Of a stretch of DNA of 64,000 nt, positions 49,201 to 62,800 are shown in pieces. Origin of the DNA: Marthasterias glacialis (lineage: Eukaryota; Echinodermata; Asteroidea; Forcipulatida; Asteriidae); NCBI GenBank assembly GCA_911728455.2, contig CAJVRT020000082.1, positions 186,001 to 250,000 of the forward strand, in the 5' to 3' direction. Position 1 is the stretch's first letter. Each line of letters opens with the position of its first letter. The notes under the pieces are model-generated. The model ran no database searches, was not told the origin of the DNA, and saw nothing but the letters and a program-made list of their open reading frames with translations. The position numbers and the translations under genes were made by a program.

Positions 49201-50875
49201 CTAGCTCCCGAAATACCGCGAGTTGGGAGCTCTAGTTTGTTGGACACGTCTCGGAAGAGCCGCCCGCATCCACTGATTCCATGAAAAGCACTTTTGAAAG
49301 AGGGTCAAAAATTAAAATTTCTCACAGGGAGCTCCCTGTGAGCACCGGCACTTTTGGTCAAAAAAATTTTATGCGATTTTATGATGGAAATCGATAGAGT
49401 AGATATCACTGAAGAGGGTTTGTGTGCGGGGAAGGGGTCAATTCGCAATATTTGGGCAAATGGCAAAATTTAGGTCAACTCTGACGTCATCAAGATGGCC
49501 GAAAAAGCTCGCTAGCTCCCGAAATACCGCGAGTTGGGAGCTCTAGTTTGTTGGACACGTCTCGGAAGAGCCGCCCGCATCCACTGATTCCATGAAAAGC
49601 ACTTTTGAAAGAGGGTCAAAAATTAAAATTTCTCACAGGGAGCTCCCTGTGAGCACCGGCACTTTTGGTCAAAAAAATTTTATGCGATTTTATGATGGAA
49701 ATCGATAGAGTAGATATCACTGAAGAGGGTTTGTGTGCGGGGAAGGGGTCAATTCGCAATATTTGGGCAAATGGCAAAATTTAGGTCAACTCTGACGTCA
49801 TCAAGATGGCCGAAAAAGCTCGCTAGCTCCCGAAATACCGCGAGTTGGGAGCTCTAGTTTGTTGGACACGTCTCGGAAGAGCCGCCCGCATCCACTGATT
49901 CCATGAAAAGCACTTTTGAAAGAGGGTCAAAAATTAAAATTTCTCACAGGGAGCTCCCTGTGAGCACCGGCACTTTTGGTCAAAAAAATTTTATGCGATT
50001 TTATGATGGAAATCGATAGAGTAGATATCACTGAAGAGGGTTTGTGTGCGGGGAAGGGGTCAATTCGCAATATTTGGGCAAATGGCAAAATTTAGGTCAA
50101 CTCTGACGTCATCAAGATGGCCGAAAAAGCTCGCTAGCTCCCGAAATACCGCGAGTTGGGAGCTCTAGTTTGTTGGACACGTCTCGGAAGAGCCGCCCGC
50201 ATCCACTGATTCCATGAAAAGCACTTTTGAAAGAGGGTCAAAAATTAAAATTTCTCACAGGGAGCTCCCTGTGAGCACCGGCACTTTTGGTCAAAAAAAT
50301 TTTATGCGATTTTATGATGGAAATCGATAGAGTAGATATCACTGAAGAGGGTTTGTGTGCGGGGAAGGGGTCAATTCGCAATATTTGGGCAAATGGCAAA
50401 ATTTAGGTCAACTCTGACGTCATCAAGATGGCCGAAAAAGCTCGCTAGCTCCCGAAATACCGCGAGTTGGGAGCTCTAGTTTGTTGGACACGTCTCGGAA
50501 GAGCCGCCCGCATCCACTGATTCCATGAAAAGCACTTTTGAAAGAGGGTCAAAAATTAAAATTTCTCACAGGGAGCTCCCTGTGAGCACCGGCACTTTTG
50601 GTCAAAAAAATTTTATGCGATTTTATGATGGAAATCGATAGAGTAGATATCACTGAAGAGGGTTTGTGTGCGGGGAAGGGGTCAATTCGCAATATTTGGG
50701 CAAATGGCAAAATTTAGGTCAACTCTGACGTCATCAAGATGGCCGAAAAAGCTCGCTAGCTCCCGAAATACCGCGAGTTGGGAGCTCTAGTTTGTTGGAC
50801 ACGTCTCGGAAGAGCCGCCCGCATCCACTGATTCCATGAAAAGCACTTTTGAAAGAGGGTCAAAAATTAAAATTT

Positions 50876-50893
50876 CTCACAGCTCCCTGTGAG
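50876..50893. repeat. Deletion variant of the satellite B palindrome (unit 45)
   Basis: Here the sequence is CTCACAGCTCCCTGTGAG, lacking four bases (GGGA) of the left arm. It is the only length change I found in the whole array. A deletion within a palindrome is a typical replication-slippage or hairpin-processing product. Confidence 0.9.
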
Positions 50894-53800
50894 CACCGGC
50901 ACTTTTGGTCAAAAAAATTTTATGCGATTTTATGATGGAAATCGATAGAGTAGATATCACTGAAGAGGGTTTGTGTGCGGGGAAGGGGTCAATTCGCAAT
51001 ATTTGGGCAAATGGCAAAATTTAGGTCAACTCTGACGTCATCAAGATGGCCGAAAAAGCTCGCTAGCTCCCGAAATACCGCGAGTTGGGAGCTCTAGTTT
51101 GTTGGACACGTCTCGGAAGAGCCGCCCGCATCCACTGATTCCATGAAAAGCACTTTTGAAAGAGGGTCAAAAATTAAAATTTCTCACAGGGAGCTCCCTG
51201 TGAGCACCGGCACTTTTGGTCAAAAAAATTTTATGCGATTTTATGATGGAAATCGATAGAGTAGATATCACTGAAGAGGGTTTGTGTGCGGGGAAGGGGT
51301 CAATTCGCAATATTTGGGCAAATGGCAAAATTTAGGTCAACTCTGACGTCATCAAGATGGCCGAAAAAGCTCGCTAGCTCCCGAAATACCGCGAGTTGGG
51401 AGCTCTAGTTTGTTGGACACGTCTCGGAAGAGCCGCCCGCATCCACTGATTCCATGAAAAGCACTTTTGAAAGAGGGTCAAAAATTAAAATTTCTCACAG
51501 GGAGCTCCCTGTGAGCACCGGCACTTTTGGTCAAAAAAATTTTATGCGATTTTATGATGGAAATCGATAGAGTAGATATCACTGAAGAGGGTTTGTGTGC
51601 GGGGAAGGGGTCAATTCGCAATATTTGGGCAAATGGCAAAATTTAGGTCAACTCTGACGTCATCAAGATGGCCGAAAAAGCTCGCTAGCTCCCGAAATAC
51701 CGCGAGTTGGGAGCTCTAGTTTGTTGGACACGTCTCGGAAGAGCCGCCCGCATCCACTGATTCCATGAAAAGCACTTTTGAAAGAGGGTCAAAAATTAAA
51801 ATTTCTCACAGGGAGCTCCCTGTGAGCACCGGCACTTTTGGTCAAAAAAATTTTATGCGATTTTATGATGGAAATCGATAGAGTAGATATCACTGAAGAG
51901 GGTTTGTGTGCGGGGAAGGGGTCAATTCGCAATATTTGGGCAAATGGCAAAATTTAGGTCAACTCTGACGTCATCAAGATGGCCGAAAAAGCTCGCTAGC
52001 TCCCGAAATACCGCGAGTTGGGAGCTCTAGTTTGTTGGACACGTCTCGGAAGAGCCGCCCGCATCCACTGATTCCATGAAAAGCACTTTTGAAAGAGGGT
52101 CAAAAATTAAAATTTCTCACAGGGAGCTCCCTGTGAGCACCGGCACTTTTGGTCAAAAAAATTTTATGCGATTTTATGATGGAAATCGATAGAGTAGATA
52201 TCACTGAAGACGGTTTGTGTGCGGGGAAGGGGTCAATTCGCAATATTTGGGCAAATGGCAAAATTTAGGTCAACTCTGACGTCATCAAGATGGCCGAAAA
52301 AGCTCGCTAGCTCCCGAAATACCGCGAGTTGGGAGCTCTAGTTTGTTGGACACGTCTCGGAAGAGCCGCCCGCATCCACTGATTCCATGAAAAGCACTTT
52401 TGAAAGAGGGTCAAAAATTAAAATTTCTCACAGGGAGCTCCCTGTGAGCACCGGCACTTTTGGTCAAAAAAATTTTATGCGATTTTATGATGGAAATCGA
52501 TAGAGTAGATATCACTGAAGAGGGTTTGTGTGCGGGGAAGGGGTCAATTCGCAATATTTGGGCAAATGGCAAAATTTAGGTCAACTCTGACGTCATCAAG
52601 ATGGCCGAAAAAGCTCGCTAGCTCCCGAAATACCGCGAGTTGGGAGCTCTAGTTTGTTGGACACGTCTCGGAAGAGCCGCCCGCATCCACTGATTCCATG
52701 AAAAGCACTTTTGAAAGAGGGTCAAAAATTAAAATTTCTCACAGGGAGCTCCCTGTGAGCACCGGCACTTTTGGTCAAAAAATTTTTATGCGATTTTATG
52801 ATGGAAATCGATAGAGTAGATATCACTGAAGAGGGTTTGTGTGCGGGGAAGGGGTCAATTCGCAATATTTGGGCAAATGGCAAAATTTAGGTCAACTCTG
52901 ACGTCATCAAGATGGCCGAAAAAGCTCGCTAGCTCCCGAAATACCGCGAGTTGGGAGCTCTAGTCTGTTGGACACGTCTCGGAAGAGCCGCCCGCATCCA
53001 CTGATTCCATGAAAAGCACTTTTGAAAGAGGGTCAAAAATTAAAATTTCTCACAGGGAGCTCCCTGTGAGCACCGGCACTTTTGGTCAAAAAATTTTTAT
53101 GCGATTTTATGATGGAAATCGATAGAGTAGATATCACTGAAGAGGGTTTGTGTGCGGGGAAGGGGTCAATTCGCAATATTTGGGCAAATGGCAAAATTTA
53201 GGTCAACTCTGACGTCATCAAGATGGCCGAAAAAGCTCGCTAGCTCCCGAAATACCGCGAGTTGGGAGCTCTAGTTTGTTGGACACGTCTCGGAAGAGCC
53301 GCCCGCATCCACTGATTCCATGAAAAGCACTTTTGAAAGAGGGTCAAAAATTAAAATTTCTCACAGGGAGCTCCCTGTGAGCACCGGCACTTTTGGTCAA
53401 AAAAATTTTATGCGATTTTATGATGGAAATCGATAGAGTAGATATCACTGAAGAGGGTTTGTGTGCGGGGAAGGGGTCAATTCGCAATATTTGGGCAAAT
53501 GGCAAAATTTAGGTCAACTCTGACGTCATCAAGATGGCCGAAAAAGCTCGCTAGCTCCCGAAATACCGCGAGTTGGGAGCTCTAGTTTGTTGGACACGTC
53601 TCGGAAGAGCCGCCCGCATCCACTGATTCCATGAAAAGCACTTTTGAAAGAGGGTCAAAAATTAAAATTTCTCACAGGGAGCTCCCTGTGAGCACCGGCA
53701 CTTTTGGTCAAAAAAATTTTATGCGATTTTATGATGGAAATCGATAGAGTAGATATCACTGAAGAGGGTTTGTGTGCGGGGAAGGGGTCAATTCGCAATA

Positions 53801-56800
53801 TTTGGGCAAATGGCAAAATTTAGGTCAACTCTGACGTCATCAAGATGGCCGAAAAAGCTCGCTAGCTCCCGAAATACCGCGAGTTGGGAGCTCTAGTTTG
53901 TTGGACACGTCTCGGAAGAGCCGCCCGCATCCACTGATTCCATGAAAAGCACTTTTGAAAGAGGGTCAAAAATTAAAATTTCTCACAGGGAGCTCCCTGT
54001 GAGCACCGGCACTTTTGGTCAAAAAAATTTTATGCGATTTTATGATGGAAATCGATAGAGTAGATATCACTGAAGAGGGTTTGTGTGCGGGGAAGGGGTC
54101 AATTCGCAATATTTGGGCAAATGGCAAAATTTAGGTCAACTCTGACGTCATCAAGATGGCCGAAAAAGCTCGCTAGCTCCCGAAATACCGCGAGTTGGGA
54201 GCTCTAGTTTGTTGGACACGTCTCGGAAGAGCCGCCCGCATCCACTGATTCCATGAAAAGCACTTTTGAAAGAGGGTCAAAAATTAAAATTTCTCACAGG
54301 GAGCTCCCTGTGAGCACCGGCACTTTTGGTCAAAAAAATTTTATGCGATTTTATGATGGAAATCGATAGAGTAGATATCACTGAAGAGGGTTTGTGTGCG
54401 GGGAAGGGGTCAATTCGCAATATTTGGGCAAATGGCAAAATTTAGGTCAACTCTGACGTCATCAAGATGGCCGAAAAAGCTCGCTAGCTCCCGAAATACC
54501 GCGAGTTGGGAGCTCTAGTTTGTTGGACACGTCTCGGAAGAGCCGCCCGCATCCACTGATTCCATGAAAAGCACTTTTGAAAGAGGGTCAAAAATTAAAA
54601 TTTCTCACAGGGAGCTCCCTGTGAGCACCGGCACTTTTGGTCAAAAAAATTTTATGCGATTTTATGATGGAAATCGATAGAGTAGATATCACTGAAGAGG
54701 GTTTGTGTGCGGGGAAGGGGTCAATTCGCAATATTTGGGCAAATGGCAAAATTTAGGTCAACTCTGACGTCATCAAGATGGCCGAAAAAGCTCGCTAGCT
54801 CCCGAAATACCGCGAGTTGGGAGCTCTAGTTTGTTGGACACGTCTCGGAAGAGCCGCCCGCATCCACTGATTCCATGAAAAGCACTTTTGAAAGAGGGTC
54901 AAAAATTAAAATTTCTCACAGGGAGCTCCCTGTGAGCACCGGCACTTTTGGTCAAAAAAATTTTATGCGATTTTATGATGGAAATCGATAGAGTAGATAT
55001 CACTGAAGAGGGTTTGTGTGCGGGGAAGGGGTCAATTCGCAATATTTGGGCAAATGGCAAAATTTAGGTCAACTCTGACGTCATCAAGATGGCTGAAAAA
55101 GCTCGCTAGCTCCCGAAATACCGCGAGTTGGGAGCTCTAGTTTGTTGGACACGTCTCGGAAGAGCCGCCCGCATCCACTGATTCCATGAAAAGCACTTTT
55201 GAAAGAGGGTCAAAAATTAAAATTTCTCACAGGGAGCTCCCTGTGAGCACCGGCACTTTTGGTCAAAAAAATTTTATGCGATTTTATGATGGAAATCGAT
55301 AGAGTAGATATCACTGAAGAGGGTTTGTGTGCGGGGAAGGGGTCAATTCGCAATATTTGGGCAAATGGCAAAATTTAGGTCAACTCTGACGTCATCAAGA
55401 TGGCCGAAAAAGCTCGCTAGCTCCCGAAATACCGCGAGTTGGGAGCTCTAGTTTGTTGGACACGTCTCGGAAGAGCCGCCCGCATCCACTGATTCCATGA
55501 AAAGCACTTTTGAAAGAGGGTCAAAAATTAAAATTTCTCACAGGGAGCTCCCTGTGAGCACCGGCACTTTTGGTCAAAAAAATTTTATGCGATTTTATGA
55601 TGGAAATCGATAGAGTAGATATCACTGAAGAGGGTTTGTGTGCGGGGAAGGGGTCAATTCGCAATATTTGGGCAAATGGCAAAATTTAGGTCAACTCTGA
55701 CGTCATCAAGATGGCCGAAAAAGCTCGCTAGCTCCCGAAATACCGCGAGTTGGGAGCTCTAGTTTGTTGGACACGTCTCGGAAGAGCCGCCCGCATCCAC
55801 TGATTCCATGAAAAGCACTTTTGAAAGAGGGTCAAAAATTAAAATTTCTCACAGGGAGCTCCCTGTGAGCACCGGCACTTTTGGTCAAAAAAATTTTATG
55901 CGATTTTATGATGGAAATCGATAGAGTAGATATCACTGAAGAGGGTTTGTGTGCGGGGAAGGGGTCAATTCGCAATATTTGGGCAAATGGCAAAATTTAG
56001 GTCAACTCTGACGTCATCAAGATGGCCGAAAAAGCTCGCTAGCTCCCGAAATACCGCGAGTTGGGAGCTCTAGTTTGTTGGACACGTCTCGGAAGAGCCG
56101 CCCGCATCCACTGATTCCATGAAAAGCACTTTTGAAAGAGGGTCAAAAATTAAAATTTCTCACAGGGAGCTCCCTGTGAGCACCGGCACTTTTGGTCAAA
56201 AAAATTTTATGCGATTTTATGATGGAAATCGATAGAGTAGATATCACTGAAGAGGGTTTGTGTGCGGGGAAGGGGTCAATTCGCAATATTTGGGCAAATG
56301 GCAAAATTTAGGTCAACTCTGACGTCATCAAGATGGCCGAAAAAGCTCGCTAGCTCCCGAAATACCGCGAGTTGGGAGCTCTAGTTTGTTGGACACGTCT
56401 CGGAAGAGCCGCCCGCATCCACTGATTCCATGAAAAGCACTTTTGAAAGAGGGTCAAAAATTAAAATTTCTCACAGGGAGCTCCCTGTGAGCACCGGCAC
56501 TTTTGGTCAAAAAAATTTTATGCGATTTTATGATGGAAATCGATAGAGTAGATATCACTGAAGAGGGTTTGTGTGCGGGGAAGGGGTCAATTCGCAATAT
56601 TTGGGCAAATGGCAAAATTTAGGTCAACTCTGACGTCATCAAGATGGCCGAAAAAGCTCGCTAGCTCCCGAAATACCGCGAGTTGGGAGCTCTAGTTTGT
56701 TGGACACGTCTCGGAAGAGCCGCCCGCATCCACTGATTCCATGAAAAGCACTTTTGAAAGAGGGTCAAAAATTAAAATTTCTCACAGGGAGCTCCCTGTG

Positions 56801-59800
56801 AGCACCGGCACTTTTGGTCAAAAAAATTTTATGCGATTTTATGATGGAAATCGATAGAGTAGATATCACTGAAGAGGGTTTGTGTGCGGGGAAGGGGTCA
56901 ATTCGCAATATTTGGGCAAATGGCAAAATTTAGGTCAACTCTGACGTCATCAAGATGGCCGAAAAAGCTCGCTAGCTCCCGAAATACCGCGAGTTGGGAG
57001 CTCTAGTTTGTTGGACACGTCTCGGAAGAGCCGCCCGCATCCACTGATTCCATGAAAAGCACTTTTGAAAGAGGGTCAAAAATTAAAATTTCTCACAGGG
57101 AGCTCCCTGTGAGCACCGGCACTTTTGGTCAAAAAAATTTTATGCGATTTTATGATGGAAATCGATAGAGTAGATATCACTGAAGAGGGTTTGTGTGCGG
57201 GGAAGGGGTCAATTCGCAATATTTGGGCAAATGGCAAAATTTAGGTCAACTCTGACGTCATCAAGATGGCCGAAAAAGCTCGCTAGCTCCCGAAATACCG
57301 CGAGTTGGGAGCTCTAGTTTGTTGGACACGTCTCGGAAGAGCCGCCCGCATCCACTGATTCCATGAAAAGCACTTTTGAAAGAGGGTCAAAAATTAAAAT
57401 TTCTCACAGGGAGCTCCCTGTGAGCACCGGCACTTTTGGTCAAAAAAATTTTATGCGATTTTATGATGGAAATCGATAGAGTAGATATCACTGAAGAGGG
57501 TTTGTGTGCGGGGAAGGGGTCAATTCGCAATATTTGGGCAAATGGCAAAATTTAGGTCAACTCTGACGTCATCAAGATGGCCGAAAAAGCTCGCTAGCTC
57601 CCGAAATACCGCGAGTTGGGAGCTCTAGTTTGTTGGACACGTCTCGGAAGAGCCGCCCGCATCCACTGATTCCATGAAAAGCACTTTTGAAAGAGGGTCA
57701 AAAATTAAAATTTCTCACAGGGAGCTCCCTGTGAGCACCGGCACTTTTGGTCAAAAAAATTTTATGCGATTTTATGATGGAAATCGATAGAGTAGATATC
57801 ACTGAAGAGGGTTTGTGTGCGGGGAAGGGGTCAATTCGCAATATTTGGGCAAATGGCAAAATTTAGGTCAACTCTGACGTCATCAAGATGGCCGAAAAAG
57901 CTCGCTAGCTCCCGAAATACCGCGAGTTGGGAGCTCTAGTTTGTTGGACACGTCTCGGAAGAGCCGCCCGCATCCACTGATTCCATGAAAAGCACTTTTG
58001 AAAGAGGGTCAAAAATTAAAATTTCTCACAGGGAGCTCCCTGTGAGCACCGGCACTTTTGGTCAAAAAAATTTTATGCGATTTTATGATGGAAATCGATA
58101 GAGTAGATATCACTGAAGAGGGTTTGTGTGCGGGGAAGGGGTCAATTCGCAATATTTGGGCAAATGGCAAAATTTAGGTCAACTCTGACGTCATCAAGAT
58201 GGCTGAAAAAGCTCGCTAGCTCCCGAAATACCGCGAGTTGGGAGCTCTAGTTTGTTGGACACGTCTCGGAAGAGCCGCCCGCATCCACTGATTCCATGAA
58301 AAGCACTTTTGAAAGAGGGTCAAAAATTAAAATTTCTCACAGGGAGCTCCCTGTGAGCACCGGCACTTTTGGTCAAAAAAATTTTATGCGATTTTATGAT
58401 GGAAATCGATAGAGTAGATATCACTGAAGAGGGTTTGTGTGCGGGGAAGGGGTCAATTCGCAATATTTGGGCAAATGGCAAAATTTAGGTCAACTCTGAC
58501 GTCATCAAGATGGCCGAAAAAGCTCGCTAGCTCCCGAAATACCGCGAGTTGGGAGCTCTAGTTTGTTGGACACGTCTCGGAAGAGCCGCCCGCATCCACT
58601 GATTCCATGAAAAGCACTTTTGAAAGAGGGTCAAAAATTAAAATTTCTCACAGGGAGCTCCCTGTGAGCACCGGCACTTTTGGTCAAAAAAATTTTATGC
58701 GATTTTATGATGGAAATCGATAGAGTAGATATCACTGAAGAGGGTTTGTGTGCGGGGAAGGGGTCAATTCGCAATATTTGGGCAAATGGCAAAATTTAGG
58801 TCAACTCTGACGTCATCAAGATGGCCGAAAAAGCTCGCTAGCTCCCGAAATACCGCGAGTTGGGAGCTCTAGTTTGTTGGACACGTCTCGGAAGAGCCGC
58901 CCGCATCCACTGATTCCATGAAAAGCACTTTTGAAAGAGGGTCAAAAATTAAAATTTCTCACAGGGAGCTCCCTGTGAGCACCGGCACTTTTGGTCAAAA
59001 AAATTTTATGCGATTTTATGATGGAAATCGATAGAGTAGATATCACTGAAGAGGGTTTGTGTGCGGGGAAGGGGTCAATTCGCAATATTTGGGCAAATGG
59101 CAAAATTTAGGTCAACTCTGACGTCATCAAGATGGCCGAAAAAGCTCGCTAGCTCCCGAAATACCGCGAGTTGGGAGCTCTAGTTTGTTGGACACGTCTC
59201 GGAAGAGCCGCCCGCATCCACTGATTCCATGAAAAGCACTTTTGAAAGAGGGTCAAAAATTAAAATTTCTCACAGGGAGCTCCCTGTGAGCACCGGCACT
59301 TTTGGTCAAAAAAATTTTATGCGATTTTATGATGGAAATCGATAGAGTAGATATCACTGAAGAGGGTTTGTGTGCGGGGAAGGGGTCAATTCGCAATATT
59401 TGGGCAAATGGCAAAATTTAGGTCAACTCTGACGTCATCAAGATGGCCGAAAAAGCTCGCTAGCTCCCGAAATACCGCGAGTTGGGAGCTCTAGTTTGTT
59501 GGACACGTCTCGGAAGAGCCGCCCGCATCCACTGATTCCATGAAAAGCACTTTTGAAAGAGGGTCAAAAATTAAAATTTCTCACAGGGAGCTCCCTGTGA
59601 GCACCGGCACTTTTGGTCAAAAAAATTTTATGCGATTTTATGATGGAAATCGATAGAGTAGATATCACTGAAGAGGGTTTGTGTGCGGGGAAGGGGTCAA
59701 TTCGCAATATTTGGGCAAATGGCAAAATTTAGGTCAACTCTGACGTCATCAAGATGGCCGAAAAAGCTCGCTAGCTCCCGAAATACCGCGAGTTGGGAGC

Positions 59801-62800
59801 TCTAGTTTGTTGGACACGTCTCGGAAGAGCCGCCCGCATCCACTGATTCCATGAAAAGCACTTTTGAAAGAGGGTCAAAAATTAAAATTTCTCACAGGGA
59901 GCTCCCTGTGAGCACCGGCACTTTTGGTCAAAAAAATTTTATGCGATTTTATGATGGAAATCGATAGAGTAGATATCACTGAAGAGGGTTTGTGTGCGGG
60001 GAAGGGGTCAATTCGCAATATTTGGGCAAATGGCAAAATTTAGGTCAACTCTGACGTCATCAAGATGGCCGAAAAAGCTCGCTAGCTCCCGAAATACCGC
60101 GAGTTGGGAGCTCTAGTTTGTTGGACACGTCTCGGAAGAGCCGCCCGCATCCACTGATTCCATGAAAAGCACTTTTGAAAGAGGGTCAAAAATTAAAATT
60201 TCTCACAGGGAGCTCCCTGTGAGCACCGGCACTTTTGGTCAAAAAAATTTTATGCGATTTTATGATGGAAATCGATAGAGTAGATATCACTGAAGAGGGT
60301 TTGTGTGCGGGGAAGGGGTCAATTCGCAATATTTGGGCAAATGGCAAAATTTAGGTCAACTCTGACGTCATCAAGATGGCCGAAAAAGCTCGCTAGCTCC
60401 CGAAATACCGCGAGTTGGGAGCTCTAGTTTGTTGGACACGTCTCGGAAGAGCCGCCCGCATCCACTGATTCCATGAAAAGCACTTTTGAAAGAGGGTCAA
60501 AAATTAAAATTTCTCACAGGGAGCTCCCTGTGAGCACCGGCACTTTTGGTCAAAAAAATTTTATGCGATTTTATGATGGAAATCGATAGAGTAGATATCA
60601 CTGAAGAGGGTTTGTGTGCGGGGAAGGGGTCAATTCGCAATATTTGGGCAAATGGCAAAATTTAGGTCAACTCTGACGTCATCAAGATGGCCGAAAAAGC
60701 TCGCTAGCTCCCGAAATACCGCGAGTTGGGAGCTCTAGTTTGTTGGACACGTCTCGGAAGAGCCGCCCGCATCCACTGATTCCATGAAAAGCACTTTTGA
60801 AAGAGGGTCAAAAATTAAAATTTCTCACAGGGAGCTCCCTGTGAGCACCGGCACTTTTGGTCAAAAAAATTTTATGCGATTTTATGATGGAAATCGATAG
60901 AGTAGATATCACTGAAGAGGGTTTGTGTGCGGGGAAGGGGTCAATTCGCAATATTTGGGCAAATGGCAAAATTTAGGTCAACTCTGACGTCATCAAGATG
61001 GCCGAAAAAGCTCGCTAGCTCCCGAAATACCGCGAGTTGGGAGCTCTAGTTTGTTGGACACGTCTCGGAAGAGCCGCCCGCATCCACTGATTCCATGAAA
61101 AGCACTTTTGAAAGAGGGTCAAAAATTAAAATTTCTCACAGGGAGCTCCCTGTGAGCACCGGCACTTTTGGTCAAAAAAATTTTATGCGATTTTATGATG
61201 GAAATCGATAGAGTAGATATCACTGAAGAGGGTTTGTGTGCGGGGAAGGGGTCAATTCGCAATATTTGGGCAAATGGCAAAATTTAGGTCAACTCTGACG
61301 TCATCAAGATGGCCGAAAAAGCTCGCTAGCTCCCGAAATACCGCGAGTTGGGAGCTCTAGTTTGTTGGACACGTCTCGGAAGAGCCGCCCGCATCCACTG
61401 ATTCCATGAAAAGCACTTTTGAAAGAGGGTCAAAAATTAAAATTTCTCACAGGGAGCTCCCTGTGAGCACCGGCACTTTTGGTCAAAAAAATTTTATGCG
61501 ATTTTATGATGGAAATCGATAGAGTAGATATCACTGAAGAGGGTTTGTGTGCGGGGAAGGGGTCAATTCGCAATATTTGGGCAAATGGCAAAATTTAGGT
61601 CAACTCTGACGTCATCAAGATGGCCGAAAAAGCTCGCTAGCTCCCGAAATACCGCGAGTTGGGAGCTCTAGTTTGTTGGACACGTCTCGGAAGAGCCGCC
61701 CGCATCCACTGATTCCATGAAAAGCACTTTTGAAAGAGGGTCAAAAATTAAAATTTCTCACAGGGAGCTCCCTGTGAGCACCGGCACTTTTGGTCAAAAA
61801 AATTTTATGCGATTTTATGATGGAAATCGATAGAGTAGATATCACTGAAGAGGGTTTGTGTGCGGGGAAGGGGTCAATTCGCAATATTTGGGCAAATGGC
61901 AAAATTTAGGTCAACTCTGACGTCATCAAGATGGCCGAAAAAGCTCGCTAGCTCCCGAAATACCGCGAGTTGGGAGCTCTAGTTTGTTGGACACGTCTCG
62001 GAAGAGCCGCCCGCATCCACTGATTCCATGAAAAGCACTTTTGAAAGAGGGTCAAAAATTCAAATTTCTCACAGGGAGCTCCCTGTGAGCACCGGCACTT
62101 TTGGTCAAAAAAATTTTATGCGATTTTATGATGGAAATCGATAGAGTAGATATCACTGAAGAGGGTTTGTGTGCGGGGAAGGGGTCAATTCGCAATATTT
62201 GGGCAAATGGCAAAATTTAGGTCAACTCTGACGTCATCAAGATGGCCGAAAAAGCTCGCTAGCTCCCGAAATACCGCGAGTTGGGAGCTCTAGTTTGTTG
62301 GACACGTCTCGGAAGAGCCGCCCGCATCCACTGATTCCATGAAAAGCACTTTTGAAAGAGGGTCAAAAATTAAAATTTCTCACAGGGAGCTCCCTGTGAG
62401 CACCGGCACTTTTGGTCAAAAAAATTTTATGCGATTTTATGATGGAAATCGATAGAGTAGATATCACTGAAGAGGGTTTGTGTGCGGGGAAGGGGTCAAT
62501 TCGCAATATTTGGGCAAATGGCAAAATTTAGGTCAACTCTGACGTCATCAAGATGGCCGAAAAAGCTCGCTAGCTCCCGAAATACCGCGAGTTGGGAGCT
62601 CTAGTTTGTTGGACACGTCTCGGAAGAGCCGCCCGCATCCACTGATTCCATGAAAAGCACTTTTGAAAGAGGGTCAAAAATTAAAATTTCTCACAGGGAG
62701 CTCCCTGTGAGCACCGGCACTTTTGGTCAAAAAAATTTTATGCGATTTTATGATGGAAATCGATAGAGTAGATATCACTGAAGAGGGTTTGTGTGCGGGG

